Part shown: positions 10,201-17,845 of the stretch, piece by piece
Layout of the letters: every line of letters starts with the position of its first letter
How positions within the stretch are numbered: the stretch's first letter is position 1
Source: Flavobacterium sp.
Lineage (GTDB): Bacteria; Bacteroidota; Bacteroidia; Flavobacteriales; Flavobacteriaceae
Reading direction: 5' to 3'
Assembly: GCF_013823965.1 (NCBI RefSeq)
Contig: NZ_PNNA01000032.1
Location: 1-64,000 of the forward strand
DNA length: 64,000 nucleotides
The notes under the pieces: model-generated
Told to the model about the DNA's origin: nothing
Database searches by the model: none
Seen by the model: the letters and a program-made list of their open reading frames with translations, nothing else
Translations under genes and position numbers: made by a program

Positions 10201-11638
10201 TTTGAAAGGAACCACGGATAGATTGCGTCCTGTAATTTTGACTGCCGCGGCAGCCGCATTGGGATTTTTGCCTATGGCTATTTCTTCGTCGGCAGGAGCA
10301 GAGGTGCAACGTCCGTTGGCAACGGTGGTTATCGGCGGGTTGTTTACCGCAACAATCTTGACAATGGTCGTTTTGCCTATTTTGTATAAAGTTTTTGATA
10401 AAAAAGAATTCAGGAAAGCCAAATTCAAAATTCACAAGAACAAAACTTACCTACTTTTTGGGTTGTTGTTTTCTTCTTTTGCTTTTTCTCAAAATACAAA
10501 CTCGGTTTCCAATGATAGCGAATTAAATGGTTTGATTGCCAAAGCCTTGGAAAATAGCAACGGATTAAAAGCGGCACAATTGCAAGTCGATAAAACAAAA
10601 GCGAACATCAATAATGCGTATTCTTTTGATAAAACCAATATTTATTACAGCTATGACCAAAATAATTTGGCGGTAAATAACCAACCCTTAAAGGTTTTTG
10701 GAATCCAACAGCGTTTTGCTTTTCCAACTGTTTATGGTGCTCAAAAAAATGTCAATATTGCTGAATACGAGAAAGAAAAAACCAGTTTTGAAATTCAGAA
10801 AAACAAATTGACTTTTAGTGTTTCCAATGCTTATCATTATATCGTGTATTTGCAAAATCAGGAAAAATTGTATCGCTATTTAGACAGTTTGTACCAAAAT
10901 TTTTCCAAAGCCAGCGACAGAAAATTCGAATTGGGAGAAACTAATTATCTCGAAAAGATTACGGCTCAAGCCAAATTCAGAAAGATAAGTACCACGCTTT
11001 CGCAGCTAGAAAACGACAAAAAAGCACAATATGAAATCTTGCAATCCTTGGTTCAATCTGAAGAAAAAATCGTGATAAACAACAATCAAATCGAACCAAT
11101 TTTTAAAGTAACTAATGAAGAAAGTAAATTGTTGTATTCTTCTTATTTGGAAAGTGTTACCAAAAATTATAAAAACCAAATTAGTTTGCAAAAACAGCAT
11201 TGGTTGCCCGATTTAAACCTGGATTATTTCCAAGGAAAAAATAGTGGATTATCGCAATCCTTGTATGGTTTTCAGGTTGGAGTTGGAATTCCTTTGTTCT
11301 ATTTTGGCAACAAAGCCAAGTCGAAAGTAGCCCAATTGGAATTGCAATCTTGGGAACAACAAAAGCAAAACGAAGAGCAAAAAATTGATAAATACATCAG
11401 CCAAAAAATAAATGAATTGGCCAAATACCAGGAAGCCATCAATTATTACAATCAATACGGAAAAAAACTGTCGGAAGAAATCATCAAAGTAGGGAATAGA
11501 AGCTACAAACAAGGAGAAATAGACTTCTTTCAATACATTCAAAGCTTGGAAAACGCAACAGCCATTCAAGTCGATTATTTGGACAATGTATTGCAATTCA
11601 ATAAAACCCAATTAGATTTACAATATCTTAATTTTTAA
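7289..11638 (+). CDS. CzcA/CusA-family heavy-metal RND pump fused to a TolC-like domain
   Basis: A 1449-residue proton-driven metal exporter. Residues ~1-1035 form a complete HME-RND pump with twelve membrane helices and two periplasmic loops. The helix-4 motif DFGIIIDGAVIIVE holds the charged residues typical of the Co/Zn/Cd (CzcA) branch rather than the Cu/Ag branch. Residues ~1075-1449 are an outer-membrane-factor domain (coiled-coil, TolC/CzcC-like). The junction keeps a signal-peptide-like hydrophobic stretch ending FAFSQ (~1053-1072), as if two genes had merged. Such fusions occur in Bacteroidetes. The pump is followed one base later by its adaptor gene. Metal specificity is inferred from the motif. 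Confidence 0.92.
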   Translation: MLEKIIAFSLRNKLIILLFTLLVIGFGLFSITQISIGAVPDVTNNQVQVITTSRNLSTQDIEQFITYPVEIEMANLPGVKEIRSISKFGLSVVTIVFDDDLGTYLPRQLIAEKIKTASEKIPQGFGTPEMGPITTGLGEIYQYTLEVKPEFKSQYSVTDLRTMQDWVVKRQLSGIKGVVEINTWGGYLKQYEIAIVPSSLKAMNITTLDVFNALEKNNSIAGGAYIEKTNQSYFIRAEGKVKSIQDIENIVVKNTNGLPVYVKNVAQVRYGNANRFGAITGNGEGEKVLGQVMMLKGGNSKQVINDVKNRVAEIQKRLPQGVYINGFLERSELVGKTTFTVAENLILGCLIVIFVVVLLLGNWRSGLVVASVIPLCLLFAISLMNVFGIDANLMSLGAIDFGIIIDGAVIIVEFIAFQIAHKSKGLEILTKEDRQIEIDQITYKSASKMMNSAIFGQMIILIVFIPILSLTGIEGKMFKPMAMTFSFALVGAMLFCFTYVPVISSLFLKPAEENPKSISNRLIHIMQSWYLPVITWALANTKKVMYAAVGLLFMAMALFTTMGGEFIPTLDEGDFVIQPVLKTGTSLSKTIGTTTKIEKIILKNFPEVEQVVSRIGAAEVPTDPMSMEESDIIVKLKPKSEWVSASSKDELADKIKAAIEKQIPNMDIEFTQPIEMRFNELISGTRSDVAVKIFGEDLNVLAQKAKEIKAAIENIEGASDVIIEKTEGLPQMAVAYDRSKIARYGLNIADLNEMIALGFAGKTVGNVFQGEKRFDMVIRLDKTNRRDIEDLRNLYVSVPNGQQIPLSELASIEYTEGPAKISRDNTNRRIVVGINVRNRDLQSVVLDIQNIVENKIKLPVGYTVSYGGQFENLQSAKARLAIAVPIALFLIFVLLYFAFGSIKEALMVYSAIPLSAVGGVLFLWLRDLPFSISAGVGFIALFGIAVLNGIVLIEHFKELKHSGMEDMDELILKGTTDRLRPVILTAAAAALGFLPMAISSSAGAEVQRPLATVVIGGLFTATILTMVVLPILYKVFDKKEFRKAKFKIHKNKTYLLFGLLFSSFAFSQNTNSVSNDSELNGLIAKALENSNGLKAAQLQVDKTKANINNAYSFDKTNIYYSYDQNNLAVNNQPLKVFGIQQRFAFPTVYGAQKNVNIAEYEKEKTSFEIQKNKLTFSVSNAYHYIVYLQNQEKLYRYLDSLYQNFSKASDRKFELGETNYLEKITAQAKFRKISTTLSQLENDKKAQYEILQSLVQSEEKIVINNNQIEPIFKVTNEESKLLYSSYLESVTKNYKNQISLQKQHWLPDLNLDYFQGKNSGLSQSLYGFQVGVGIPLFYFGNKAKSKVAQLELQSWEQQKQNEEQKIDKYISQKINELAKYQEAINYYNQYGKKLSEEIIKVGNRSYKQGEIDFFQYIQSLENATAIQVDYLDNVLQFNKTQLDLQYLNF

Positions 11639-11648
11639 TATGTTACCA

Positions 11649-12767
11649 ATGAAAAAAATCATATGCACCCTCATCATAACTTCGCTTTTGTTTTCTTGTA
11701 AAGACGCTAAAACAGAAGAACCAACAGAGAAAGATAACGGCTTAATTACGGTTACGGAAGCCCAGTTTCAATCGTCGGGAATGGAAATTGCAAGTCCCGT
11801 TGAACAGGATTTTGATGTGACCATAAACACTTCCGGAAAAATTGACGTTCCTCCTCAAAACCGGGCTCAAGTGACTTCGTTTATTGGAGGATATGTAAAA
11901 TCGACTAAACTTTTGGTTGGCGATAAAGTGACTAAAGGTCAAGCGCTTTTAACTTTAGAAAACACGGAATACCTTGATATTCAAAAGGATTATCTTGAAG
12001 TTGCCGAACAAATTAAATACTTGAAATCGGAATTCGAAAGACAGAAAACACTTTACGACGAGAAAATTACCTCCCAAAAGAATTACTTCAAAGCCGAAAG
12101 CGATTACAAAAGAACCCTAGGAATGTATCAAAGTTTGAGGTCTAAATTATTGCTGTTAAACATCAATCCAAGTAATGTGGAGAAGGGGAAATTGACTTCG
12201 ATTGTTACCATTTATGCCCCAATTACGGGAGATATTGTCATTATGAATGCCAATGTTGGAATGCCTGTTGCGCCCTCGGACGTGATTTTGGAAATCGTTG
12301 ATACGAATCATTTGCACCTAGAATTAGCAGTTTTTGAAAAAGATATTTTAAAGGTTAAAATGGGTCAAAAAATTAGTTTTACCGTGCCGGAAGCCACCAA
12401 AGAAGTCTTTGATGCCGAAGTACATCTGGTTGGAAAATCAATTGAAGGAAATGACAGAACCATCAATGTTCACGGACATTTGGACGATAACATCAAGCAA
12501 AAATTACTCACGGGAATGTTTGTGGAAGCCAAGATCAAGATCAATTCGAAAAAAGGTTTGTCCATTCCTATAGATGCCTTGATTTCAGATAATAACAAAA
12601 ATTTCGTACTTTTATTGGACAATAATAAAAACAATACTTATTCCTTCAAAAAAGTGGCAGTAACCGTGGGTGAAAAGTCTGAAAATGAGGTTGAAATCAT
12701 ACCCGACAACCAAGTTAATGCTTCCTCAAAAATACTGGTTAAAGGCGTTTTTGATTTGGCGAATTAA
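11649..12767 (+). CDS. RND efflux periplasmic adaptor lipoprotein
   Basis: Membrane-fusion protein linking the inner-membrane pump to the outer-membrane channel. The ATG at 11649 is preferred over 11640 because it gives MKKIICTLIITSLLFSC, a lipoprotein signal with lipobox cysteine at residue 17. Next come a barrel-sandwich/lipoyl half (residues ~65-100, VGDKVTKGQALLTLEN), a coiled-coil hairpin (~100-160), the second lipoyl half (IYAPITGDIVIMNANVGMPV) and beta-barrel domains. Length of about 372 residues is normal. It overlaps the pump's 3' end region almost directly and must be co-transcribed with it. Confidence 0.92.
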   Translation: MKKIICTLIITSLLFSCKDAKTEEPTEKDNGLITVTEAQFQSSGMEIASPVEQDFDVTINTSGKIDVPPQNRAQVTSFIGGYVKSTKLLVGDKVTKGQALLTLENTEYLDIQKDYLEVAEQIKYLKSEFERQKTLYDEKITSQKNYFKAESDYKRTLGMYQSLRSKLLLLNINPSNVEKGKLTSIVTIYAPITGDIVIMNANVGMPVAPSDVILEIVDTNHLHLELAVFEKDILKVKMGQKISFTVPEATKEVFDAEVHLVGKSIEGNDRTINVHGHLDDNIKQKLLTGMFVEAKIKINSKKGLSIPIDALISDNNKNFVLLLDNNKNNTYSFKKVAVTVGEKSENEVEIIPDNQVNASSKILVKGVFDLAN

Positions 12768-12778
12768 AACTTACAATT

Positions 12779-13897
12779 ATGGATTTAAATAAACTAAAAG
12801 GACAATTGCAAACCGAAGTTGATACGGCATTTTTATACGAAAGTATAGCCAAAATTCAATCGGATGAAAATTTGGCTCGTGTTTTACAAGGTTTAGCCAA
12901 AATTGAAAAGGGACATGCCAAACACATGTTCGACAAAGTCAGGGAAATTAGCCCCAATTATGGTATGCCTTTGCCCTCTTCCAGAGCTAAATTTCAATTG
13001 AAATTAGGGAAACTTTTTGGATATAGTTCCATCATTAGCAGTTTGTCGAATGTGGAAAAACAATTTGCCGTAAACGCCATCAAAAACAAAATCGAAAAAG
13101 GGGAGAAGCCTAACGGTTTCGAACACAATCACCTCAATATCATTGAAGCGGTCAACAATAACGCGGCATTGAATGTTTCGGGAGGATTGTTGTCCAAATT
13201 CGAAAGTCGCCATAAATCCGTTGGAGGAAATGCGTTGCGAGCGGCTGTTTTGGGTTCGAATGACGGACTGGTTTCCAACATGAGTTTGGTTATGGGAGTT
13301 GCCGGAGCGGCAGTTTCGAATGATACTATTTTATTGACCGGAATTGCGGGTCTCATGGCTGGAGCCATTTCGATGGCTTTGGGCGAATGGCTTTCGGTAC
13401 AAAGTTCCCGAGAATTGAACCAAAGACAGATTGATTTAGAAACCGAAGAATTGGCAGCTTCGCCAGAGGAAGAGAAAAAAGAATTGGTCTTGTTGTACCA
13501 AGCCAAAGGAATGAATGCTGTTGAAGCACAAAAATTAGCCGAAAAAGCATTCGAGAATCCCGATACCGCAATTGATGCGATAATTACCGAAGAATTGGGA
13601 ATCGACAAAGAAGAATTGGGAGGTTCCGCCTGGGAAGCCGCGATTGCTTCTTTCATCCTGTTTGCCATTGGAGCGATTATTCCGTTGTATCCTTTTATGA
13701 TTTTGGACGGAAAAAATGCCATTTATTTGAGTATTGCGAGCAGTGTTGTGGGACTTTTTGGCATTGGCGCAGCCATCACTTTATTGACGGGAAAAAGTAT
13801 TTTGTTTTCAGGAATGCGTCAAGTGGCTTTCGGATTGGCGGCAGCAGCGGTGACTTATGGAATAGGAACATTGATAGGTGTTTCATTGGCCGGATAA
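12779..13897 (+). CDS. Ferritin-like / VIT1-CCC1 family metal transporter
   Basis: A 372-residue membrane protein. Residues ~1-140 form a rubrerythrin/ferritin-like helical domain with carboxylate and histidine ligands (TEVDTAFLYESIA, IEKGHAKHMF). Residues ~150-372 are a VIT1/CCC1 transporter domain: the LRAAVLGSNDGLVSN signature, GAISMALGEWLSVQS, a cytosolic acidic helix (~225-285) and three C-terminal helices. Family members move iron or manganese out of the cytosol; the fused domain probably captures or oxidises the metal. It begins eleven bases after the adaptor gene, so it looks like part of the metal-efflux operon. Confidence 0.9.
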   Translation: MDLNKLKGQLQTEVDTAFLYESIAKIQSDENLARVLQGLAKIEKGHAKHMFDKVREISPNYGMPLPSSRAKFQLKLGKLFGYSSIISSLSNVEKQFAVNAIKNKIEKGEKPNGFEHNHLNIIEAVNNNAALNVSGGLLSKFESRHKSVGGNALRAAVLGSNDGLVSNMSLVMGVAGAAVSNDTILLTGIAGLMAGAISMALGEWLSVQSSRELNQRQIDLETEELAASPEEEKKELVLLYQAKGMNAVEAQKLAEKAFENPDTAIDAIITEELGIDKEELGGSAWEAAIASFILFAIGAIIPLYPFMILDGKNAIYLSIASSVVGLFGIGAAITLLTGKSILFSGMRQVAFGLAAAAVTYGIGTLIGVSLAG

Positions 13898-13925
13898 ATT
13901 GAAATTTTAACTATAAATAAATATT

Positions 13926-14432
13926 ATGAACGACGCACATTTGCACATGGTAGTAAACCATTTTCCTATTATCGGGACGATTTTAGGGTTAGGAATTTTG
14001 ATTACGGGAATAATTTTAAAAAATAATTCGGTAAAAAATACCGCTTATTTTTTATTTGTTGTTGCAGCGATTTTTGCCGCATTTAGTATGGGAACTGGCG
14101 AAGGAGCAGAAGAATTGGTTGAAGATATGCCTTCTGTAGGCAAACAAATTATCCACGAACACGAAGAAATGGCCGAGAAATTGGCTGTTGTTTTATATGT
14201 TTTGGGAGTAATTTCTCTTGGAGGTTTGTTTTTGAATTATAAAAATAATTCCAAAGCGAAATTGGTTTCTTATCTAACCGTTGTTGTGGCGTTCGTTGGC
14301 GTATTTTTTGCCCAACAAACAGGAACTACAGGCGGTGAAATTCGTCACACGGAAATTAGGTCAACTGCCGTGCAAACATCGGGTGCAGAGCAAAATGCCG
14401 CTACAGGTGAACAAGGAGAAGACAACGATTGA
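13926..14432 (+). CDS. DUF2231-like membrane protein
   Basis: A 168-residue protein with four predicted membrane helices (about 15-33, 40-57, 84-103 and 112-130) and a polar C-terminal tail. Histidines stand at helix ends: HLHMVVNHFP at the N-terminus and IIHEHEEM before helix 3. This resembles the DUF2231 family, for which heme binding has been suspected. Its place between a metal transporter and a cytochrome b/cytochrome c pair makes a redox role plausible, but this is inference. A strong terminator follows, so it likely ends the metal-efflux operon. Confidence 0.78.
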   Translation: MNDAHLHMVVNHFPIIGTILGLGILITGIILKNNSVKNTAYFLFVVAAIFAAFSMGTGEGAEELVEDMPSVGKQIIHEHEEMAEKLAVVLYVLGVISLGGLFLNYKNNSKAKLVSYLTVVVAFVGVFFAQQTGTTGGEIRHTEIRSTAVQTSGAEQNAATGEQGEDND

Positions 14433-14462
14433 TTTTTAATTTTTATTAAAAATCAATTGGTT

Positions 14463-14521
14463 AAACCCAAAACTGGTATTATGAATTTCAATATTTGCTA
14501 ATACTTGTTTTGGGTTTTTTT
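14463..14521 (+). terminator. Long stem terminator
   Basis: An outer 11-bp stem (14463-14473 with 14507-14517) plus an inner 6-bp stem (14476-14481 with 14499-14504) is followed by a T run. A second AT-only 12-bp hairpin (14429-14440 with 14445-14456) lies just upstream over the stop codon. Confidence 0.8.
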
Positions 14522-14538
14522 ATCCAAAAATATTCAAA

Positions 14539-15108
14539 ATGAAAAATAGCATAATTTTAAAAGATGTTTTTCCCTTTATTATTTGGTTTTCCAGTATGAT
14601 TTTTAGCGCTATCATATTGGATTTTATTCTTCACTATTTTGACATTGTTTTCATAGGACGTTATCTAGGTTATTTGGGAACTTTTATCATAATAATTTCG
14701 TTTGCATATTCCTTGAAAAAAAGAAAAAAGATACGCTATGGAACTCCAAAAAAATTGTTGGATTATCATGAATATCTTGCATTGGCAGGTTCGATAATGC
14801 TATTGGTTCATGCTGGAATCCACATTCATTCCATTTTGCCTTGGTTGGCTATCTTGATGTTGATAATCAATGTCGCCAGTGGCTTGATTGGCAAATACAT
14901 TCTACAACAAGCCAATCAGACAATGAAAAATCGTAAAATAAAATTGAAAGATTCCGGTTTGTCCGATGATGAGATTACAAAAAAGATTTTTTGGGACACA
15001 ATCACGGTGGATAACATGAAAAAATGGAGAAAAATCCATCTGCCCATAACTTATTTTTTAGGCTTGTTTTCATTGCTTCATATTCTGTCTGTAATACTTT
15101 TTAACTGA
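14539..15108 (+). CDS. Small cytochrome b-like membrane protein
   Basis: A 189-residue protein with about five hydrophobic segments. Histidines are placed as in di-heme cytochromes b or ferric-reductase-like proteins: LHYF in helix 1, YHEYLAL and LVHAGIHIH around the third segment, KIHLPI and LLHIL in the last two. Its stop codon overlaps by one base the start of a ten-heme cytochrome c (TGATG), which implies translational coupling. The likely role is to pass electrons from the quinone pool to that cytochrome. The heme ligands are guesses from position; the family could not be named with certainty. Confidence 0.75.
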   Translation: MKNSIILKDVFPFIIWFSSMIFSAIILDFILHYFDIVFIGRYLGYLGTFIIIISFAYSLKKRKKIRYGTPKKLLDYHEYLALAGSIMLLVHAGIHIHSILPWLAILMLIINVASGLIGKYILQQANQTMKNRKIKLKDSGLSDDEITKKIFWDTITVDNMKKWRKIHLPITYFLGLFSLLHILSVILFN

Positions 15109-16013
15109 TGAAAACAAAACATGTTTTTTTGGTTATAACATTGGCAATCATCGTAATCGTTATCGTTTTTCCACACGAAATGTTGTCGCCGGGTAATTTA
15201 TATCAAGCCCATTCCGATTTGAATAATGACTGTTTTTCCTGTCATAAAGTATTTTCGGGAACGCCAAACGAAAACTGTGTTTCTTGCCACAAAGTTTCCG
15301 AAATTGGTCTGAAAAACAATAAAAAAGGTGATGGCACTTCTATTAACGACAAGATTTTATTTCACAAAAATCTTCAAAATCAAGATTGTATTTCTTGTCA
15401 TTCGGATCACAAAGGACTGGATTCAAAACTGTCTTTAAAGAAATTTAATCATGTTTTATTGGATGAAACCAATAGAAATAATTGCATTAGCTGTCATTCT
15501 CAACCCAAAAATGAACTTCACGGCCAGGTCACAAATTCTTGTGTAAGCTGTCATTCAACTACAAACTGGACTTCGACAACTTTGTTTAATCATGCTGAAA
15601 TAAAAGAATCCATTGGAAATAATTGTTTGGCTTGCCATCAAAGTCCAAAAGATAATTATCACGCTAGTGCCACAAACAATTGCATTTCCTGTCACAGTAT
15701 AAAACAATGGAAGCCTTCAACATTCAATCATGACAGTGCTTTTCTTTTAGATAAAAATCATGCTGCCGACTGCATAACCTGTCATGCAAATAATAATTTT
15801 AAAACCTATACTTGTTTCGGATGTCACGAACATTCGATGAACAATATTAGGACCGAGCATCTTGAAGAAGGTATTTCTAACTTTGATGATTGCGTAAAAT
15901 GCCATAAAAGCGGCAATGAAGATGATATTAGAATGGATGAAAATGGAGTGAGGAATTACATAAACAAAGAATTAAAAAAGAAAAATAACGAAAGCGAAGG
16001 AGAGGATGATTAA
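15108..16013 (+). CDS. Ten-heme cytochrome c, membrane-anchored
   Basis: A 301-residue protein with one N-terminal hydrophobic helix (residues ~5-22) that acts as signal anchor, then ten CxxCH heme-binding motifs, from CFSCH near residue 39 to CVKCH near residue 264. No other domain is seen, and the C-terminus is charged. Spacing between motifs is short and irregular, like cytochrome c3 or doubled-CxxCH families. Additional histidines (FNH repeated three times, NYH, TEH) could be distal ligands. It should sit on the periplasmic face of the inner membrane and accept electrons from the overlapping cytochrome b gene. The terminal acceptor is unknown; a metal or peroxide are possibilities. Confidence 0.9.
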   Translation: MKTKHVFLVITLAIIVIVIVFPHEMLSPGNLYQAHSDLNNDCFSCHKVFSGTPNENCVSCHKVSEIGLKNNKKGDGTSINDKILFHKNLQNQDCISCHSDHKGLDSKLSLKKFNHVLLDETNRNNCISCHSQPKNELHGQVTNSCVSCHSTTNWTSTTLFNHAEIKESIGNNCLACHQSPKDNYHASATNNCISCHSIKQWKPSTFNHDSAFLLDKNHAADCITCHANNNFKTYTCFGCHEHSMNNIRTEHLEEGISNFDDCVKCHKSGNEDDIRMDENGVRNYINKELKKKNNESEGEDD

Positions 16014-16040
16014 TTTGATTGCGTTCGAATTTTAGTAAAA

Positions 16041-16075
16041 AAAGAAAGTCTCACAATTTGCGGGACTTTCTTTTG
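16041..16075. terminator. Bidirectional terminator
   Basis: A 12-bp stem (16041-16052 with 16062-16073, one G-U) is flanked by A and T runs on either side, between the cytochrome c gene and the convergent antiporter gene. Confidence 0.8.
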
Positions 16076-16090
16076 ATATATTTAATATCA

Positions 16091-17791
16091 TCAACTTGTA
16101 AAAAGCAAAATAAGCAATTGTGCGACCAAAATCCTGCTGATGGTTACCAATGGATAAACCGTGGCGTAAGATTGGTTGGGAATGTCTGAATCCAAGTATT
16201 TGGTGCTAAAAGCCAAGGCAGCAGGATCAGTGTATGAACCGCTCATGATACCCACCATTTGATAAAAATTGAGTTTAAACACAAATCGGCTGATTAATAC
16301 CAATATAGTCAATGGAATAAAAGTGATGTAACAGCCGTAGTAAATCCACATCATTCCGTTATTTGCGATAAAATTATCATAGAAACCGTGACCGGCCTTG
16401 ATACCCACGGCGGCAAAGAACAAACAAATTCCGAAATCCTTCATAAAGTGAATCGCACCGTTGTTGATGTAAGAATGAATAACTCCAACACCACCATATC
16501 TACTGATGAATAATGCTGCCAAGAGCGGTCCTGCGGCCAATCCTAATTTTAATGGAACAGGCAAAGACGGAATCAAGATAGGAATGGAGCCAATGATAAC
16601 TCCAAAAATTAATCCGCCAAAAAGGGAAAGGAAATCTGGCTCCAAAAGTATTTTTTTTGAATTACCAATAATTTTTTCGGCCTCGTGAATGGCATGTTTG
16701 TCGCCAACGACCATTAAAGTATCACCATAATAAAGTTCCAAAGAAGGTTGTGCCAAAATTTCTAATCCAGAACGGATGACACGGGTAACTCTCACGTCAT
16801 ATTGATTGTACAAATCCAGTTGTGCCAATGTTTTATGAGTGGCAGTTTTCTTGGTAACGCTAAGGATTTTTGTGGTTACATCATCTTCGGATTCGATAAA
16901 CAAATCGGTAGACACTTTTCCAACAATGTTTATGAATGCATCAATATCTTTTTGTTTGGCCACAACCATCAAAACGTCTTTCTCTTTGATGATTGATTCT
17001 ATGGAAGGAGAATAAACCACTTTTGTTCCGCTTTGTTTTTGTCTGGAAATAATGACATTCTCAATGTGGAATTCCTTGAATACTTGCTTGATAGTTTTTC
17101 CAATGACTTCAGGCTTGGTCACCCTACATTTTTGACGAACGATTTTGTTTTCAGAATCCTTGTTTTTTTCATTCAGCATGACGGCTTCTTTTGACAAATC
17201 AATTCTCAAAAAGTTTTTGGCCAATATTATGATAAGAATAATACCGAAAACCCCAACAGGATAAGTGATGGCATAAGCAATGGCTGGATCCGAAAAGTGG
17301 TCGGAAGGAAGATTCAATTGTTTTTGAATTTCAATAAGTGTTGATTTTGCAGCTCCCAATCCTGGCGTATTGGTAACCGACCCCGACATTAATCCAACAG
17401 CATTTTCAATTTTGACATTGGCCAACAAGTGGATTAAATACGTAATAATTCCGCCTAAAAACACGGTTCCAACTCCCAAGGCATTAAAAATTAATCCTTC
17501 CTTTTTAAAAGAAGAAAAGAAGGAAGGCCCTACTTGAATACCGATACCATAAACAAAGAGGATTAAACCAAACTCTCGCACGAATTGAATCAATTCCGCA
17601 TCCATGCTGTAGCCTAGATGACCTAAAAAAAGACCCACGAACATTACGGCGGAAACGCCCAATGAAACACTTCCTATTTTGATTTTTCCAACAAAAAAAC
17701 CGACACTGATAGCCAAGAATAATACAATTAGTGCTTGTGTCATTTCCGGCTCATCGGTCGGAGTAAATAATATTTTAAACCATTCTAACAT
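16091..17791 (-). CDS. AspT/YidE/YbjL-family antiporter with two RCK_C domains
   Basis: A 566-residue inner-membrane transporter. Two membrane halves of five to six helices each, related by the AspT-YidE-YbjL duplication, flank a cytosolic part (residues ~205-375) holding two TrkA-C (RCK_C) domains, for example VIGKTIKQVF and LELYYGDTLMVVGD. Conserved segments include GSVTNTPGLGAA in the first half and GSYTDPAALAF in the second, the equivalent substrate-site loops. Family members exchange aspartate for alanine or move other dicarboxylates; the substrate here is unknown. It is a single gene with a convergent neighbour. Confidence 0.88.
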   Translation of the reverse strand: MLEWFKILFTPTDEPEMTQALIVLFLAISVGFFVGKIKIGSVSLGVSAVMFVGLFLGHLGYSMDAELIQFVREFGLILFVYGIGIQVGPSFFSSFKKEGLIFNALGVGTVFLGGIITYLIHLLANVKIENAVGLMSGSVTNTPGLGAAKSTLIEIQKQLNLPSDHFSDPAIAYAITYPVGVFGIILIIILAKNFLRIDLSKEAVMLNEKNKDSENKIVRQKCRVTKPEVIGKTIKQVFKEFHIENVIISRQKQSGTKVVYSPSIESIIKEKDVLMVVAKQKDIDAFINIVGKVSTDLFIESEDDVTTKILSVTKKTATHKTLAQLDLYNQYDVRVTRVIRSGLEILAQPSLELYYGDTLMVVGDKHAIHEAEKIIGNSKKILLEPDFLSLFGGLIFGVIIGSIPILIPSLPVPLKLGLAAGPLLAALFISRYGGVGVIHSYINNGAIHFMKDFGICLFFAAVGIKAGHGFYDNFIANNGMMWIYYGCYITFIPLTILVLISRFVFKLNFYQMVGIMSGSYTDPAALAFSTKYLDSDIPNQSYATVYPLVTISRILVAQLLILLFTS

Positions 17792-17845
17792 AGAGTAAAA
17801 ATTTAATTGTTATTAATTATTTGAGTATAAAAATATAAAAACTTT

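Noticed and set aside
13129..13722. 197-codon minus-strand frame inside the VIT1 gene
   Set aside because: It is the antisense shadow of a strongly coding plus-strand gene, with low-complexity composition and no recognisable motif.
15200..15910. Regular repeats in the cytochrome c gene as a possible CRISPR-like array
   Set aside because: The recurring TGTxxTGCCAT-like words encode CxxCH heme motifs with irregular spacing; there are no spacers or cas genes.
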